Positions 42,960 through 52,852 of a DNA stretch of 64,000 nucleotides are shown here, one piece after another. The DNA is from Chryseobacterium luquanense (GTDB lineage: Bacteria; Bacteroidota; Bacteroidia; Flavobacteriales; Weeksellaceae): assembly GCF_026460945.1 (NCBI RefSeq), contig NZ_JAOVZV010000010.1, positions 248,001 through 312,000 on the forward strand, in the 5' to 3' direction. The notes below the pieces were generated by a model that had not been told where the DNA came from, did no database searches, and was given only the letters and a program-made list of their open reading frames with translations. A program made the translations under genes and the position numbers. Position 1 is the first letter of the stretch. Every line of letters starts with the position of its first letter.

Positions 42960-44732
42960 ATGAAATTTATTAGGCTTTTTGCGTTTTTTTTGATCTTGTT
43001 TTCTGCGAATAATTTGTATTCGCAAAGCAGCAGAGACACAAAAGAAATTGTAGCCGAATCTTCAAAGCTTAAAAAAGCAGTTGATACTAAAAATGAATCT
43101 GCAGAAGCTGATTCGTATTACAATATTGGCGAAACCTATTTCAACAGCGGAAATTTTCCAAAAAGTGAAGAGTATTTTATTAAATCTAAAAATATCTACG
43201 AAAAGCTCAATGACAAGCAAAACTTTGAAAAGGTAACCCGAAAACTGGCTCAAACTCAAGAGAGACAAAACAAAACGAAAGACGCCATCAGTAATTATCA
43301 GGCGGCATCCAAAGAAAGCTTTTCTAAAAAAAGCAGGGCTTTAAATTCTAATGACGCTTCAAGACTTTCTTCACCTTCAGTTGCTCAAAAAGCGGAAGCG
43401 ATTCAGAATAATATAGAAATCAGCAAAAAGGAAAATGAAAATGCTGACTTAGCCGCAAGTTACAGCCAAATGGCAGAAGTGAATATTGAACAAAAAAATA
43501 TTCCCAAAGCGGAAGAAAACTTCACAAATGCGTACAAAATTTCGAAAGATAATGCGCCACAACAAGCCTTAGCAATTAATCAGAAACTGACGGATTTGTA
43601 TGTTGGAAATAAAGATTTTGACAAAGCTATTAAAGCTAAAAAAGAAGTTTTAAAAGAAGATTTTGTAAAAGATAATTCTCAGAAAAAAGTTGAGCAGATT
43701 CAAGAGCTTGCAGATATTTACATTAAAAAAAATGATCCGAAAGAAGCCATAATTTTATTAAAAAATGCTTACGATATCGCTTTGAATAAGGGTCACACTT
43801 TGGAAGCGCAAAAAAGTGTCAAAAGACTCGATAGTTTGTACGCAATTTCTCAAAACACCGATGCTTCTGTGCAATTGTACCGTGATTTTCTAGGGAAATT
43901 ACCTGATTTGGTTTCGAAAGACAGAAGTTTGGTGGATAATAAAATTCTTGAAGATACTGAACAAAAAATTTCCCAGCTTCTACAGGAAAAGAAACTGAAA
44001 GACGAGTTGATTCGCAAGAAAAATCTATTCAATTATAGTTTAATTGGAGCTTTACTGATTTTAATTGGTTTGATGTTTTTCATTTTCAGAACGTTGAAAA
44101 AAGTCAAGATCAAAAACAAAAAAATTGCTTTGCAGTCGCTTCGTCGGGAGATGAATCCGCATTTTATTTTTAATAGTTTAAATTCTGTCAATCATTTTAT
44201 TGCGACAAATAACGAATTAGAGGCTAATCAATATTTAACCAAATTTTCAAAATTGATGCGTGGCGTGATGGAAAATTCTACAGAAGATTTTATTCCGTTT
44301 CAGCAGGAATTAGATTTGCTCCAAAACTATTTAGCTTTAGAAAAAACCCGTTTTGCAGATAAGTTTGATTACGAAATTGAAGTTGACGAAAGTTTAAATA
44401 CCCAAAGCTTAAAAGTTCCCGGCATGTTGATACAGCCGTTTCTTGAAAATGCAATCTGGCACGGCTTAAGATACAGAACAGAAAAAGGATTTTTGAGCTT
44501 AAAATTTGAAAAAAATAACGATTCTCTAAACATCTTCATAGAAGATAATGGTATTGGAATTGAAGAAAGTAAAAAACAAAAAACCGAACATCAGAAAACC
44601 CGAAAAGGCCGCGGAATGAAAAATACTTTAGAAAGGATTGCGCTGTTGAATGATTTGTATAAAAAAGATATTTCGTGTTCTGTAAAAGATTCTGAAAATG
44701 GGGTTTTTGTAAAGATTATAATGAATTTCTAA
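42960..44732 (+). CDS. TPR sensor histidine kinase, LytS/YpdA type
   Basis: 590 residues. Signal peptide ending YSQ (~21), periplasmic TPR repeats (~45-330), one membrane span (~356-376, LIGALLILIGLMFFIF) and a His_kinase domain. The phosphoacceptor is H401 in REMNPHFIFNSLNSVNH; the ATP-binding domain has PGMLIQPFLENAIWHGL and DNGIGIEESK. It phosphorylates the response regulator encoded 35 bp downstream. The TPR region suggests it senses protein-protein contact or envelope state rather than a small molecule. Confidence 0.93.
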   Translation: MKFIRLFAFFLILFSANNLYSQSSRDTKEIVAESSKLKKAVDTKNESAEADSYYNIGETYFNSGNFPKSEEYFIKSKNIYEKLNDKQNFEKVTRKLAQTQERQNKTKDAISNYQAASKESFSKKSRALNSNDASRLSSPSVAQKAEAIQNNIEISKKENENADLAASYSQMAEVNIEQKNIPKAEENFTNAYKISKDNAPQQALAINQKLTDLYVGNKDFDKAIKAKKEVLKEDFVKDNSQKKVEQIQELADIYIKKNDPKEAIILLKNAYDIALNKGHTLEAQKSVKRLDSLYAISQNTDASVQLYRDFLGKLPDLVSKDRSLVDNKILEDTEQKISQLLQEKKLKDELIRKKNLFNYSLIGALLILIGLMFFIFRTLKKVKIKNKKIALQSLRREMNPHFIFNSLNSVNHFIATNNELEANQYLTKFSKLMRGVMENSTEDFIPFQQELDLLQNYLALEKTRFADKFDYEIEVDESLNTQSLKVPGMLIQPFLENAIWHGLRYRTEKGFLSLKFEKNNDSLNIFIEDNGIGIEESKKQKTEHQKTRKGRGMKNTLERIALLNDLYKKDISCSVKDSENGVFVKIIMNF

Positions 44733-44767
44733 AAACAAAACCTCAACCTTAATCTCAACCTAAAAAG

Positions 44768-45502
44768 ATGAAAATAAAATCGGTAATCGTAGACGACGAA
44801 AAAATTGCAAGAGAAGTTCTGAGGAATTATCTCACAAAATACTGTCCTCAAATTGAGATTTTGGGCGAAGCGGAAAACATCAAAGAAGCCGTTCCTCTGA
44901 TTGCAGAAACGCAACCTCAACTCGTTTTTCTGGATGTTGAAATGCCTTTCGGAAACGCCTTTGATGTTCTGGAAGCGACCAAAGAGTTTTCTTACGAAAC
45001 CATTTTCATTACGGCATTTTCGCAATATTCACTTCAGGCTTTAAACAAATCTGCGAGTTATTATATTTTAAAACCAATTGACATTCAGGAATTGATTTTG
45101 GCGGTTAATAAAGTGGCTGAAAGTTTAGAAAAGAAAGACGAACTCAACCGAAACAAAATTCTCCTCGAAAATTTAAAGTTAAAACCTGAAAAACAACAGC
45201 TTATTCTCCCGACTTTGCAAGGTTTTGATGTGGTGAAAACGGAAGATATCGTACGGCTTCAGGCAGATGGGAATTTTACGCAGGTCTATCTTACAGACGG
45301 TTCCAAGAAAATGGTTTGCAGGTTTTTAAAGCATTTCGATGACTTGCTGGAGAATCCTTTTGTAAGAGTTCATCGTTCCCATATCATCAACACCGGTTTT
45401 GTGAAATCTTACCATAAAAGCGGAACAGCAACACTCTCTGACAATACTGAGATCGAAGTTTCCGGAAGTTTTAAAGATCAGTTTTTGAAAGTTTTTTCAT
45501 GA
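44768..45502 (+). CDS. LytTR-family response regulator
   Basis: 244 residues. Receiver domain (1-~120) with acidic pair D9-D10, phosphorylation site D56 (FLDVEMP) and the TAFSQYS and LKPID motifs. The LytTR DNA-binding domain (~140-244) has EDIVRLQADGNFTQVYLTDG and NPFVRVHRSHIINTGFVKSY. Such regulators bind direct repeats with ~21-bp start-to-start spacing; sites A-C have that geometry. The regulator is probably the activator of the neighbouring envelope genes. Confidence 0.95.
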   Translation: MKIKSVIVDDEKIAREVLRNYLTKYCPQIEILGEAENIKEAVPLIAETQPQLVFLDVEMPFGNAFDVLEATKEFSYETIFITAFSQYSLQALNKSASYYILKPIDIQELILAVNKVAESLEKKDELNRNKILLENLKLKPEKQQLILPTLQGFDVVKTEDIVRLQADGNFTQVYLTDGSKKMVCRFLKHFDDLLENPFVRVHRSHIINTGFVKSYHKSGTATLSDNTEIEVSGSFKDQFLKVFS

Positions 45503-45647
45503 TTTTTTGGGCAGCTTTTCCGCCTTCCACTCCCGCTTTTTTGTTTCACAAAAAGAGCTCCGTTCAAGTCGGGCTGCAGCAATTCGACGTTAAAATTATA
45601 TTGAAAGGCATCATTTTTGAATTTTTGTACAAATAAAACATTTCAAC

Positions 45648-46187
45648 ATGAAAACCTTACACAAAATAACCATTCCCGTTTCTTTAGGTATTATCGGATT
45701 TTTAATATTCAATTCGTGTTCAGTCGGAATTCCAAAAGGCGCAACAGCCATCAAAAATTTCAATTCAGAAAAATACCTTGGAAAATGGTACGAAATTGCC
45801 CGTTTCGATTATAAATTCGAAAAAAATATGGATAATGTTTCTGCCAACTATTCACTCAATCCCGATAGCACAATTCAGGTCCAAAACCGAGGCTATGATT
45901 ACGTCAAAAAAGAATGGAAAGAGTCAATTGGTGAAGCAAGATTTGTTAATGACAAGTCTGAAGCGAGATTAAAGGTTTCGTTTTTCAAACCAATTTGGGC
46001 GGGTTATAATGTGATTGACATTGATGATGATTATCAAAATGCTTTGGTTGTAGGAAACAGCACAAAATACATTTGGATTTTATCGAGAAACAAAGAAATT
46101 CCAAACAGCATCAGAGAACGATTTTTAGCAAAGGCCCAAAAATTGGGCTATAATACTGATGATTTAATCTGGGTAAAGCATAATTAG
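45648..46187 (+). CDS. Lipocalin-family lipoprotein (Blc-like)
   Basis: 179 residues. The signal/lipobox is LIFNSC (C24). The lipocalin signature YLGKWYEIARFDYKFEKN contains the G-x-W motif (G45, W47). VSANYSLNPDSTIQVQNRGY, FKPIWAGYNVIDIDDDYQNA and YIWILSRN follow the family pattern. It is probably anchored in the outer membrane and binds lipids or membrane repair products. A repeat sequence abuts its stop codon. Confidence 0.9.
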   Translation: MKTLHKITIPVSLGIIGFLIFNSCSVGIPKGATAIKNFNSEKYLGKWYEIARFDYKFEKNMDNVSANYSLNPDSTIQVQNRGYDYVKKEWKESIGEARFVNDKSEARLKVSFFKPIWAGYNVIDIDDDYQNALVVGNSTKYIWILSRNKEIPNSIRERFLAKAQKLGYNTDDLIWVKHN

Positions 46188-46220
46188 TCATTGCGAGGAG
46201 CGAAGCGACGAAGCAATCTC
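46188..46220. repeat. Interspersed GC-rich repeat with GCGAGGAGCGAAGCGACG core
   Basis: Starts directly after the lipocalin TAG. ATTGC and GCAAT at its ends can pair. A sequence of this kind is a familiar interspersed repeat in Bacteroidetes and other genomes, though only one copy lies in the window. Confidence 0.6.
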
Positions 46221-46244
46221 AATAAACATAACTTAAGAATTCAG

Positions 46245-46279
46245 ACCTAAGAGGTTTTTAAAAACTGTTAGGTTTTTTT
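46245..46279 (+). terminator. Terminator-like hairpin after the lipocalin gene
   Basis: ACCTAAGAGGTTTTT pairs imperfectly with AAAAACTGTTAGGT, followed by a run of T. Confidence 0.65.
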
Positions 46280-46321
46280 GTGTATGAATTTTTGTCTCTT
46301 TTATTTCAAGACAAAAGAGAA

Positions 46322-46798
46322 TTATCTTAAATTTTTATATTCTTTCCATTCCACAAAACGATGATCAATAATCTGCTTCATCAAATCATAGTTTTCATAA
46401 GTATCTTCAATATGATAAAAAGTTTCATATTCAAAATCACTTTCTTCGGCTACAGAATCAAAAATATTAATGTAATCTGTCGCAAATGAACTGAATTTAT
46501 TTACAAAATCTGTTTCATCAACATAATAATCTTTTGCAAAAGCATTTCCTAAATCATTCAAATCATATTCAGAAAATTTTCCGTCTAATGCATCGATGAC
46601 AAAGTCGGCACCGGTTATTTCTCTTCGTATTAATTTTTCGATTTCATCTTCGGAATCTTCTTTCAATTCTTCTGAAACCAAATCGTTAGCAACACACCAA
46701 TTAAGGAACATTCCGGTGTGAGTTGCGCCGTTTTTCTCTGGAATTCCTTCGGGAAAATCTCCGCCATAATGCCATGAAGCATCATCATATTTAGTCAT
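46322..46798 (-). CDS. Acidic cytosolic protein, unknown (possible DUF7832)
   Basis: 158 residues, strongly acidic, no signal peptide. Begins MTKYDDASWHYGGDFPEGIP and contains THTGMFLNWCVANDLVSEEL. I associate this pattern with an uncharacterised domain (DUF7832). Some relatives are found near toxin-immunity loci, but no toxin gene adjoins it here. Function unknown. Confidence 0.55.
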   Translation of the reverse strand: MTKYDDASWHYGGDFPEGIPEKNGATHTGMFLNWCVANDLVSEELKEDSEDEIEKLIRREITGADFVIDALDGKFSEYDLNDLGNAFAKDYYVDETDFVNKFSSFATDYINIFDSVAEESDFEYETFYHIEDTYENYDLMKQIIDHRFVEWKEYKNLR

Positions 46799-46911
46799 AA
46801 TCTTTATTATAGTTGTAGACAGTTCAAATCAAAGATATAAAAAATCATTTTCTTTTGTTCACTACAGAGATTTTCACGTCATTTGTAGGGAATTTATTCA
46901 AAATTAAACGC

Positions 46912-48162
46912 ATGCAAAACGCAGTTCTTGTCACCATTGGTGACGAAATTCTTTCCGGAAATACGGTCGATACAAATTCAAATTTTATCGCCACCGAACT
47001 CAAAAATATCGGAATCAAAGTAGTACAGATTTTTACCATATCAGATGAAATAGAAATTATTAAAAATACCCTGAAATCTGCTTTTGAATTGGGAGATTTA
47101 GTGATTACAACGGGAGGTTTGGGACCGACAAGAGATGATAAAACCAAAAAAGCTTTAGCTGAATTTTTTGATGACGAAATTGCTTTGGATGAGGTTACTT
47201 TTGAACATTTGAAAGGATATATGGAACGACGCGGCCGCATAGAAATTCTAGAAAGAAACCGTGAACAGGCTTTTGTTCCTACAAAATCAACCGTTTTTCA
47301 AAACCATTACGGAACGGCACCTTGTATGATGATGGAACAAAACGCAAAACTATCTTTCAGTCTGCCGGGCGTACCTTACGAAGTAAAACCTTTGATTAAA
47401 GACCAGATTATTCCTTATTTAAAAGATAAATTTAATTTAAATTATATTTCCACAAGAATCGTTTCTGTCGTAGGAATTCCGGAAAGTATTTTAGCAGATC
47501 AAATTGAAGAGTGGGAACTCGCGTTGCCGGAAAACCTTGCCTTGTCTTATCTTCCCGTCGGAACCAGAGTGAAACTTAGACTTACAGCAACCGGAACTGA
47601 TGAAAATCTATTGCAAATTCAATTGGAGAATGAAATTCAAAAACTATTTCCGATTATCGGAGACAATATTATTGCGACTTCAGAAGATAAAATAGAGAAG
47701 ATTTTAGGGGAGATTTTAAGCGAGAAAGAATTGACTATTTCAACAGCAGAAAGTTGTACTGGCGGACATTTGGCACAAATGCTTACTTCAAATCCGGGAA
47801 GTTCTAAATATTTTATCGGTGGAGTAGTCGCCTACGCAACACAAAAAAAGACAGATATTCTTCATGTTTCAGAAGGTACTATCGAAAGATTTACGGTGGT
47901 AAGCAGAGAAGTTTCGCGTGAAATGGCGGATGGGTGTCAGAATTTATTTAAATCTGATATTTCTCTTTCTACGACAGGAGTTGCCGGTCCGGGAAAAGGC
48001 GAAGATGGCAAAGATGTAGGCTTGGTATATTACACAATAAATGTCAACAACGAATCTGAAACTTTCAAACTTCATCTTCCGCATTTAGACCGTCAGGATT
48101 TTATTTATTTCGTCTCACAGAAAATTATTCAGGATTTGGCAGGGATTTTAATTGAGAAATGA
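46912..48162 (+). CDS. cinA: CinA-family protein (NMN amidase / pyrophosphatase-like)
   Basis: The ATG at 46912 (MQNAVLVTIGDEILSGNTVD) gives 416 residues, normal family length; the frame upstream to 46855 lacks family support. The N-terminal MoaB-like domain shows DLVITTGGLGPTRDDKTKKA. The C-terminal CinA domain has STAESCTGGHLAQMLTSNPG, YFIGGVVAYATQKKTDIL and TTGVAGPGKGEDGKDVGLVY. It probably acts in NAD salvage by deamidating nicotinamide mononucleotide. Confidence 0.93.
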   Translation: MQNAVLVTIGDEILSGNTVDTNSNFIATELKNIGIKVVQIFTISDEIEIIKNTLKSAFELGDLVITTGGLGPTRDDKTKKALAEFFDDEIALDEVTFEHLKGYMERRGRIEILERNREQAFVPTKSTVFQNHYGTAPCMMMEQNAKLSFSLPGVPYEVKPLIKDQIIPYLKDKFNLNYISTRIVSVVGIPESILADQIEEWELALPENLALSYLPVGTRVKLRLTATGTDENLLQIQLENEIQKLFPIIGDNIIATSEDKIEKILGEILSEKELTISTAESCTGGHLAQMLTSNPGSSKYFIGGVVAYATQKKTDILHVSEGTIERFTVVSREVSREMADGCQNLFKSDISLSTTGVAGPGKGEDGKDVGLVYYTINVNNESETFKLHLPHLDRQDFIYFVSQKIIQDLAGILIEK

Positions 48163-48380
48163 TGAAATTCTTTTACCGCAAAAGTCACAAAGAAATTATT
48201 GAAAAAAGCTAATTTCAAAAGTGCACAAAATACAAAACGTTATTTTGTAAACTTTTAAATATTTAATTCATCGAAAAATCTTTTGATTCTTTTGCGGTTA
48301 AAAATTTGATTTCAAAATAAATTAACTTTACCGTAACAAAATTTAAATTAAATATACATATTGTATAAATTATTATTACA

Positions 48381-50435
48381 ATGAAAAAATTAACGCTTTC
48401 TTTGTTTTTATTGGCTGGAATTTGTTCGCAAAATACGTTGAACGCTCAGGCTAAAACTACTAAAACATCAACTGCAGCAGATAAAGGTTTAGACATCAGC
48501 TTGATGGATAAATCTGTTCGTCCACAAGATGATTTCTACAACTACGTGAGTGGAACTTGGATGAAAACTGCTAAAATTCCTTCTGATAAACCAACTTGGG
48601 GAAGTTTCAACAAATTGGCTGATGATACAGACAATAATTCGATGACGATTTTAAATTCTCTTCTGAAAGATAAGTTTACAGATGGAAGTGAAGGTAAAAA
48701 AATCCAGGATTTGTATGCGACGTATATGAATATGGCGAAGAGAAATGCAGACGGAATCAAACCAATTCAGGAAAATATCAATAAGATTGATGCTATTAAA
48801 AATATTACAGATTTGCAGAATTATTTAGCATCTGTAACGAAAGACGGAGAAAATAATTTCTACGGATGGGGAGTTTATGCAGATCTTAAAGATTCTAATA
48901 TGAATGCAGTTTATCTTGGTGACGCTTCATTAGGTATGGGTAGAGATTACTATCAGAAAGTTGATGCTAAAAACACAGAAGCACTTGCAGAATACCAAAA
49001 GTATGTAGCTTCTATGTTGAAAGAATTAGGCTACAAAAACGCTGATGCAGCTGCAAAAGGAATTGTAGATTACGAAAAAAGTATTGCTAAACATTTGTTG
49101 ACAAACGAACAAAGCCGTGATAATACGCTTCAGTACAATCCGAAAACGATGGCGGAACTAAAAACTTTGGTTAAAAATGTAGATCTTCCTGCTTATCTTA
49201 AAAAAGTTGGAGTAAATACAGATAAAGTAATTATCGGGGAATTAGGATATTACAAGAACTTTGACCAACTGGTAAATGCCCAAACACTTCCAGTGATTAA
49301 AGATTATCTGAAATTTCACATGATCAGCGGAAGTGCTTCTTATCTAAGTGAGAAATTAGGAGACATGAAGTTTGCTTTCTATGGTAAATATTTAAGAGGG
49401 CAGCAAGAGCAGAGAGCTTTAAACAAAAGAGGGTATGAATTAATCAACGGATCTCTTGGTGAGGCTTTCGGTAAATTATATGTTGAAAAATATTTCCCGG
49501 CTTCAGCAAAAGCTCAAATGGTTGAGTTAATTGATTATTTAAAGAAAAGTTTCGCAGTTCACATCAACGGTTTGACGTGGATGTCTTCTACAACAAAAGA
49601 AAAAGCAATGATGAAGCTGAATAAATTCGCTGTAAAAGTTGCTTATCCTGATACTTGGAAAGACTATTCTAAATTGGTCATTACTCCGGAATCTAAAGGT
49701 GGAAATTTATATCAAAACCTTCAGAATATTGGTGAATGGCAATACAACAAAGAGTTGGCAAAAATCGGAAAACCGGTTGACAAAACAGAATGGGGAATGA
49801 CTCCTCAAACGGTGAATGCATATTATAACCCTGTGTATAACGAAATCGTTTTCCCTGCTGCAATTCTTCAGCCGCCTTTCTTTAATCCTCAAGCGGATGC
49901 TGCTGTGAATTTTGGTGGAATTGGTGCTGTTATCGGTCACGAAATCTCTCACGGATTTGATGATTCCGGCGCTCAGTTTGACGCAGATGGTAACTTGGTA
50001 GATTGGTGGACTCCTGAAGATAAAGCCAACTTCGAAAAAGCAACTAAAGCTTTAGCTGCTCAATACGACAAATATGAGCCGGTAAAAGGGACTTTCGTAA
50101 ACGGAACTTTTACAAACGGTGAAAATATTGCAGATTTAGGAGGTGTAAATATCGCTTACGATGCACTTCAAATGTATTTGAAAGATAAAGGAAACCCTGG
50201 AACAATCAGTGGTTATACACAAGATCAAAGATTTTTCTTAAGCTGGGCAACCGTTTGGAGAACCTTATCAAGTGAAAAATACATGATCAATCAAGTGAAA
50301 ACAGATCCGCATTCTCCTGGATATTTCAGAAGTTTTGCGCCTCTAATGAATGTTGATGCTTTCTATAAAGCGTTCGACGTGAAACCAGGTGACAAATTAT
50401 ACAAAAAACCGGAAGAAAGAATTAAAATCTGGTAA
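48381..50435 (+). CDS. M13-family metallopeptidase (copy 1)
   Basis: 684 residues with a signal peptide (1-23). The zinc motif HEISH is at 520-524 in GAVIGHEISHGFDDSGAQFD; the third ligand lies in GENIADLGG (E581, with D585). VNAYYNPVYNEIVFPAAILQ is the substrate-binding NAYY segment and the end YKKPEERIKIW is the neprilysin-type C-terminus. It is a periplasmic or surface oligopeptidase. The 50602 gene is a close tandem paralogue. Confidence 0.95.
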   Translation: MKKLTLSLFLLAGICSQNTLNAQAKTTKTSTAADKGLDISLMDKSVRPQDDFYNYVSGTWMKTAKIPSDKPTWGSFNKLADDTDNNSMTILNSLLKDKFTDGSEGKKIQDLYATYMNMAKRNADGIKPIQENINKIDAIKNITDLQNYLASVTKDGENNFYGWGVYADLKDSNMNAVYLGDASLGMGRDYYQKVDAKNTEALAEYQKYVASMLKELGYKNADAAAKGIVDYEKSIAKHLLTNEQSRDNTLQYNPKTMAELKTLVKNVDLPAYLKKVGVNTDKVIIGELGYYKNFDQLVNAQTLPVIKDYLKFHMISGSASYLSEKLGDMKFAFYGKYLRGQQEQRALNKRGYELINGSLGEAFGKLYVEKYFPASAKAQMVELIDYLKKSFAVHINGLTWMSSTTKEKAMMKLNKFAVKVAYPDTWKDYSKLVITPESKGGNLYQNLQNIGEWQYNKELAKIGKPVDKTEWGMTPQTVNAYYNPVYNEIVFPAAILQPPFFNPQADAAVNFGGIGAVIGHEISHGFDDSGAQFDADGNLVDWWTPEDKANFEKATKALAAQYDKYEPVKGTFVNGTFTNGENIADLGGVNIAYDALQMYLKDKGNPGTISGYTQDQRFFLSWATVWRTLSSEKYMINQVKTDPHSPGYFRSFAPLMNVDAFYKAFDVKPGDKLYKKPEERIKIW

Positions 50436-50440
50436 AATAT

Positions 50441-50470
50441 AAACCGCTCAGCAATGAGCGGTTTTTTTTT
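50441..50470 (+). terminator. Rho-independent terminator after M13 copy 1
   Basis: AAACCGCTCA / TGAGCGGTTT around GCAA, with a nine-T tail. It separates the two peptidase genes transcriptionally. Confidence 0.9.
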
Positions 50471-50601
50471 ATGAATATCAATTATTTAAAAACCAACAAC
50501 TAACAACCAATCACCAACAACATTTAACAAGAATTCAATGATTCAGATTTAACATAAATTCTTATATTTGATCAAACGGATTACAATTCAAAATTAATTT
50601 A

Positions 50602-52701
50602 ATGAAAAAACTAAATATTGCAGTACTTGCATTCTCAGGTATTGTATTTCTAAATTCTTGTGGAACTGCAAAAAAAATTACTGAAAAACCCGAAGAAAAA
50701 ATCAACTTAGTTCGTGCTGAACCGGTGAAAAATATAGAACAAAAAGAAGAAGGTTTGAATCTTGCTTACATGGACAAGTCTGTTCGTCCGCAGGATGATT
50801 TCTTCAGTTATGTAAACGGAAATTGGGTAAAAGAAACTCAGATTCCTTCTGATAAAGCAAGTTGGGGATCTTTCAATGCATTGAGAGAAAATGTAGACGA
50901 TGCTTCACTTGATATTTTGAATAAAATTTTGACTGAAAAGTATGAAGTGGGTTCAGAAGGACAAAAAATCCAGAATCTGTACGCATCTTTCATGGATGTC
51001 GAAAAAAGAAATGCAGCAGGAATTACTCCTATTAAATCAGATTTGGCTAAAATCGATGCCATCAAAAATGTAAATGACCTTCAGAAATATCTTTTAGAAG
51101 CAACCAAACTGGGAGATAATTCATTTTATGGATGGAGAGTTGGTGCAGATATGAAGAATTCCAATATGAATGCGGTTTACTTAGGCGGTCCGGATCTTGG
51201 TTTAGGAAGAGATTATTACCAAAAAGTAAACGAAGCCAACACGAAAACTTTAGCAGAATATCAAAAATATGTTGCGCAGTTATTCGGAGTTTTAGGTTAT
51301 AAAAATTCTGATTCCGCTGCGAAAAATGTTGTAGATTTTGAAAAACAATTGGCCAATTATTTATTGACTTTAGAGCAAAACAGAGATGCCAATTTAAGAT
51401 ATAATCCTAAAAATGTATCTGAACTTTCAGGGTTGGTGAAAAATGTAAATCTCGCTAAATATCTTACAGATGCAGGTGTAAAAACAGATAAAGTGATTGT
51501 TGGAGAACTGAAATATTATCAAAATATGGATCAGTTTATCAATCAGAAGAACCTTCCTTTGCTGAAAGATTACTTGAAATATCATGTAATCAACGGCAAT
51601 GCAAGTAATTTAGGTGACAATTTAGATAATATCAGATTTGATTTTTATTCTAAATATCTTCAGGGACAAAAAGAACAACGTGCAATGAACAAAAGAGGTT
51701 TGGCGTTGGTGAATAGTGTGTTGGGGGAAGCTTTCGGTAAATTGTATGTTGATGAGTATTTCAGCCCGGAATCTAAAAAACAGATGGAAATGTACATTGA
51801 TTACATTTTAAAATCATTCAAAAAACATATCAATGATATGGATTGGATGTCTGCTGAAACCAAAGTAAAAGCTCAGGAAAAACTTTCAAAATTCTCAGTG
51901 AAAATTGCTTATCCTGATCAGTGGAAAGATTATTCTAAATTAAAAGTAGAATCTCCTTCTCAAGGTGCGAGTTTGTATTCAAACTTACAGAATGTTTCGG
52001 CGTGGCAATATCAGAAAAGTTTAGAAAAAGTAGGGAAACCTGTTGATAAAACAGAATGGGGAATGTCTCCTCAAACGGTCAACGCATATTACAGTGGTTC
52101 AAATAACGAAATTGTTTTCCCTGCAGCAATTTTGCAACCTCCTTTTTACAATCCAAAAGCTGATGCAGCCGTTAATTTTGGCGGAATCGGAGCAGTAATC
52201 GGTCACGAAATTTCTCATGGATTTGATGATAGCGGCTCAAGATTCGATGGTGATGGAAACCTTAATAATTGGTGGACAGATCAGGATCGTAAGAACTTTG
52301 ATGCAAAAGTAGGTCAATTGGCTGCTCAATACAACGCTTACGAACCTGTAAAAGGAAGTTTTGTGAACGGTAAATTCACAAGTGGTGAAAATATCGGAGA
52401 TTTAGGTGGAGTAGCGGTTGCTTACGATGCCCTTCAAATGTATCTTAAAGACAAAGGGAATCCGGGATTGATTTCAGGATTTAACCAAGATCAGAGATTT
52501 TTTATGAGTTGGGCAACGGTTTGGAGAACGAAGTCTACCGATCAGTACATGATAAATCAGGTGAAAACAGATCCGCATTCTCCTGGATATTTCAGAGCTT
52601 TCGGTCCTTTGGTAAATCAGGATTCTTTCATGAAAGCATTTGATATTAAACAAGGAGATAAATTATATAAAGCCCCTGCTGAAAGAATTAAAATTTGGTA
52701 A
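50602..52701 (+). CDS. M13-family metallopeptidase lipoprotein (copy 2)
   Basis: 699 residues. Here the leader is a lipoprotein signal with lipobox FLNSC followed by a charged linker. HEISH is at 535-539, GENIGDLGG supplies E596 and D600, and the NAYY and KIW motifs are intact. It is colinear with copy 1 over the whole catalytic part, so the two arose by tandem duplication and then diverged in anchoring: soluble versus lipid-bound. Confidence 0.95.
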   Translation: MKKLNIAVLAFSGIVFLNSCGTAKKITEKPEEKINLVRAEPVKNIEQKEEGLNLAYMDKSVRPQDDFFSYVNGNWVKETQIPSDKASWGSFNALRENVDDASLDILNKILTEKYEVGSEGQKIQNLYASFMDVEKRNAAGITPIKSDLAKIDAIKNVNDLQKYLLEATKLGDNSFYGWRVGADMKNSNMNAVYLGGPDLGLGRDYYQKVNEANTKTLAEYQKYVAQLFGVLGYKNSDSAAKNVVDFEKQLANYLLTLEQNRDANLRYNPKNVSELSGLVKNVNLAKYLTDAGVKTDKVIVGELKYYQNMDQFINQKNLPLLKDYLKYHVINGNASNLGDNLDNIRFDFYSKYLQGQKEQRAMNKRGLALVNSVLGEAFGKLYVDEYFSPESKKQMEMYIDYILKSFKKHINDMDWMSAETKVKAQEKLSKFSVKIAYPDQWKDYSKLKVESPSQGASLYSNLQNVSAWQYQKSLEKVGKPVDKTEWGMSPQTVNAYYSGSNNEIVFPAAILQPPFYNPKADAAVNFGGIGAVIGHEISHGFDDSGSRFDGDGNLNNWWTDQDRKNFDAKVGQLAAQYNAYEPVKGSFVNGKFTSGENIGDLGGVAVAYDALQMYLKDKGNPGLISGFNQDQRFFMSWATVWRTKSTDQYMINQVKTDPHSPGYFRAFGPLVNQDSFMKAFDIKQGDKLYKAPAERIKIW

Positions 52702-52723
52702 TTCCCAATATGAAATTACAGTT

Positions 52724-52750
52724 AAAACGCATCATTTTGGTGCGTTTTTT
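52724..52750 (+). terminator. Rho-independent terminator after M13 copy 2
   Basis: AACGCATCA / TGGTGCGTT (one T-G wobble) followed by a run of T. Confidence 0.8.
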
Positions 52751-52852
52751 TATTTGTTTTTCATAGATTAGTGATATCGAAAAGTATTAATAATCATCGG
52801 ATTATCTTAAGCAATCTGATTTATTTAAAGAAAAACCATCACAAAATTTTTT

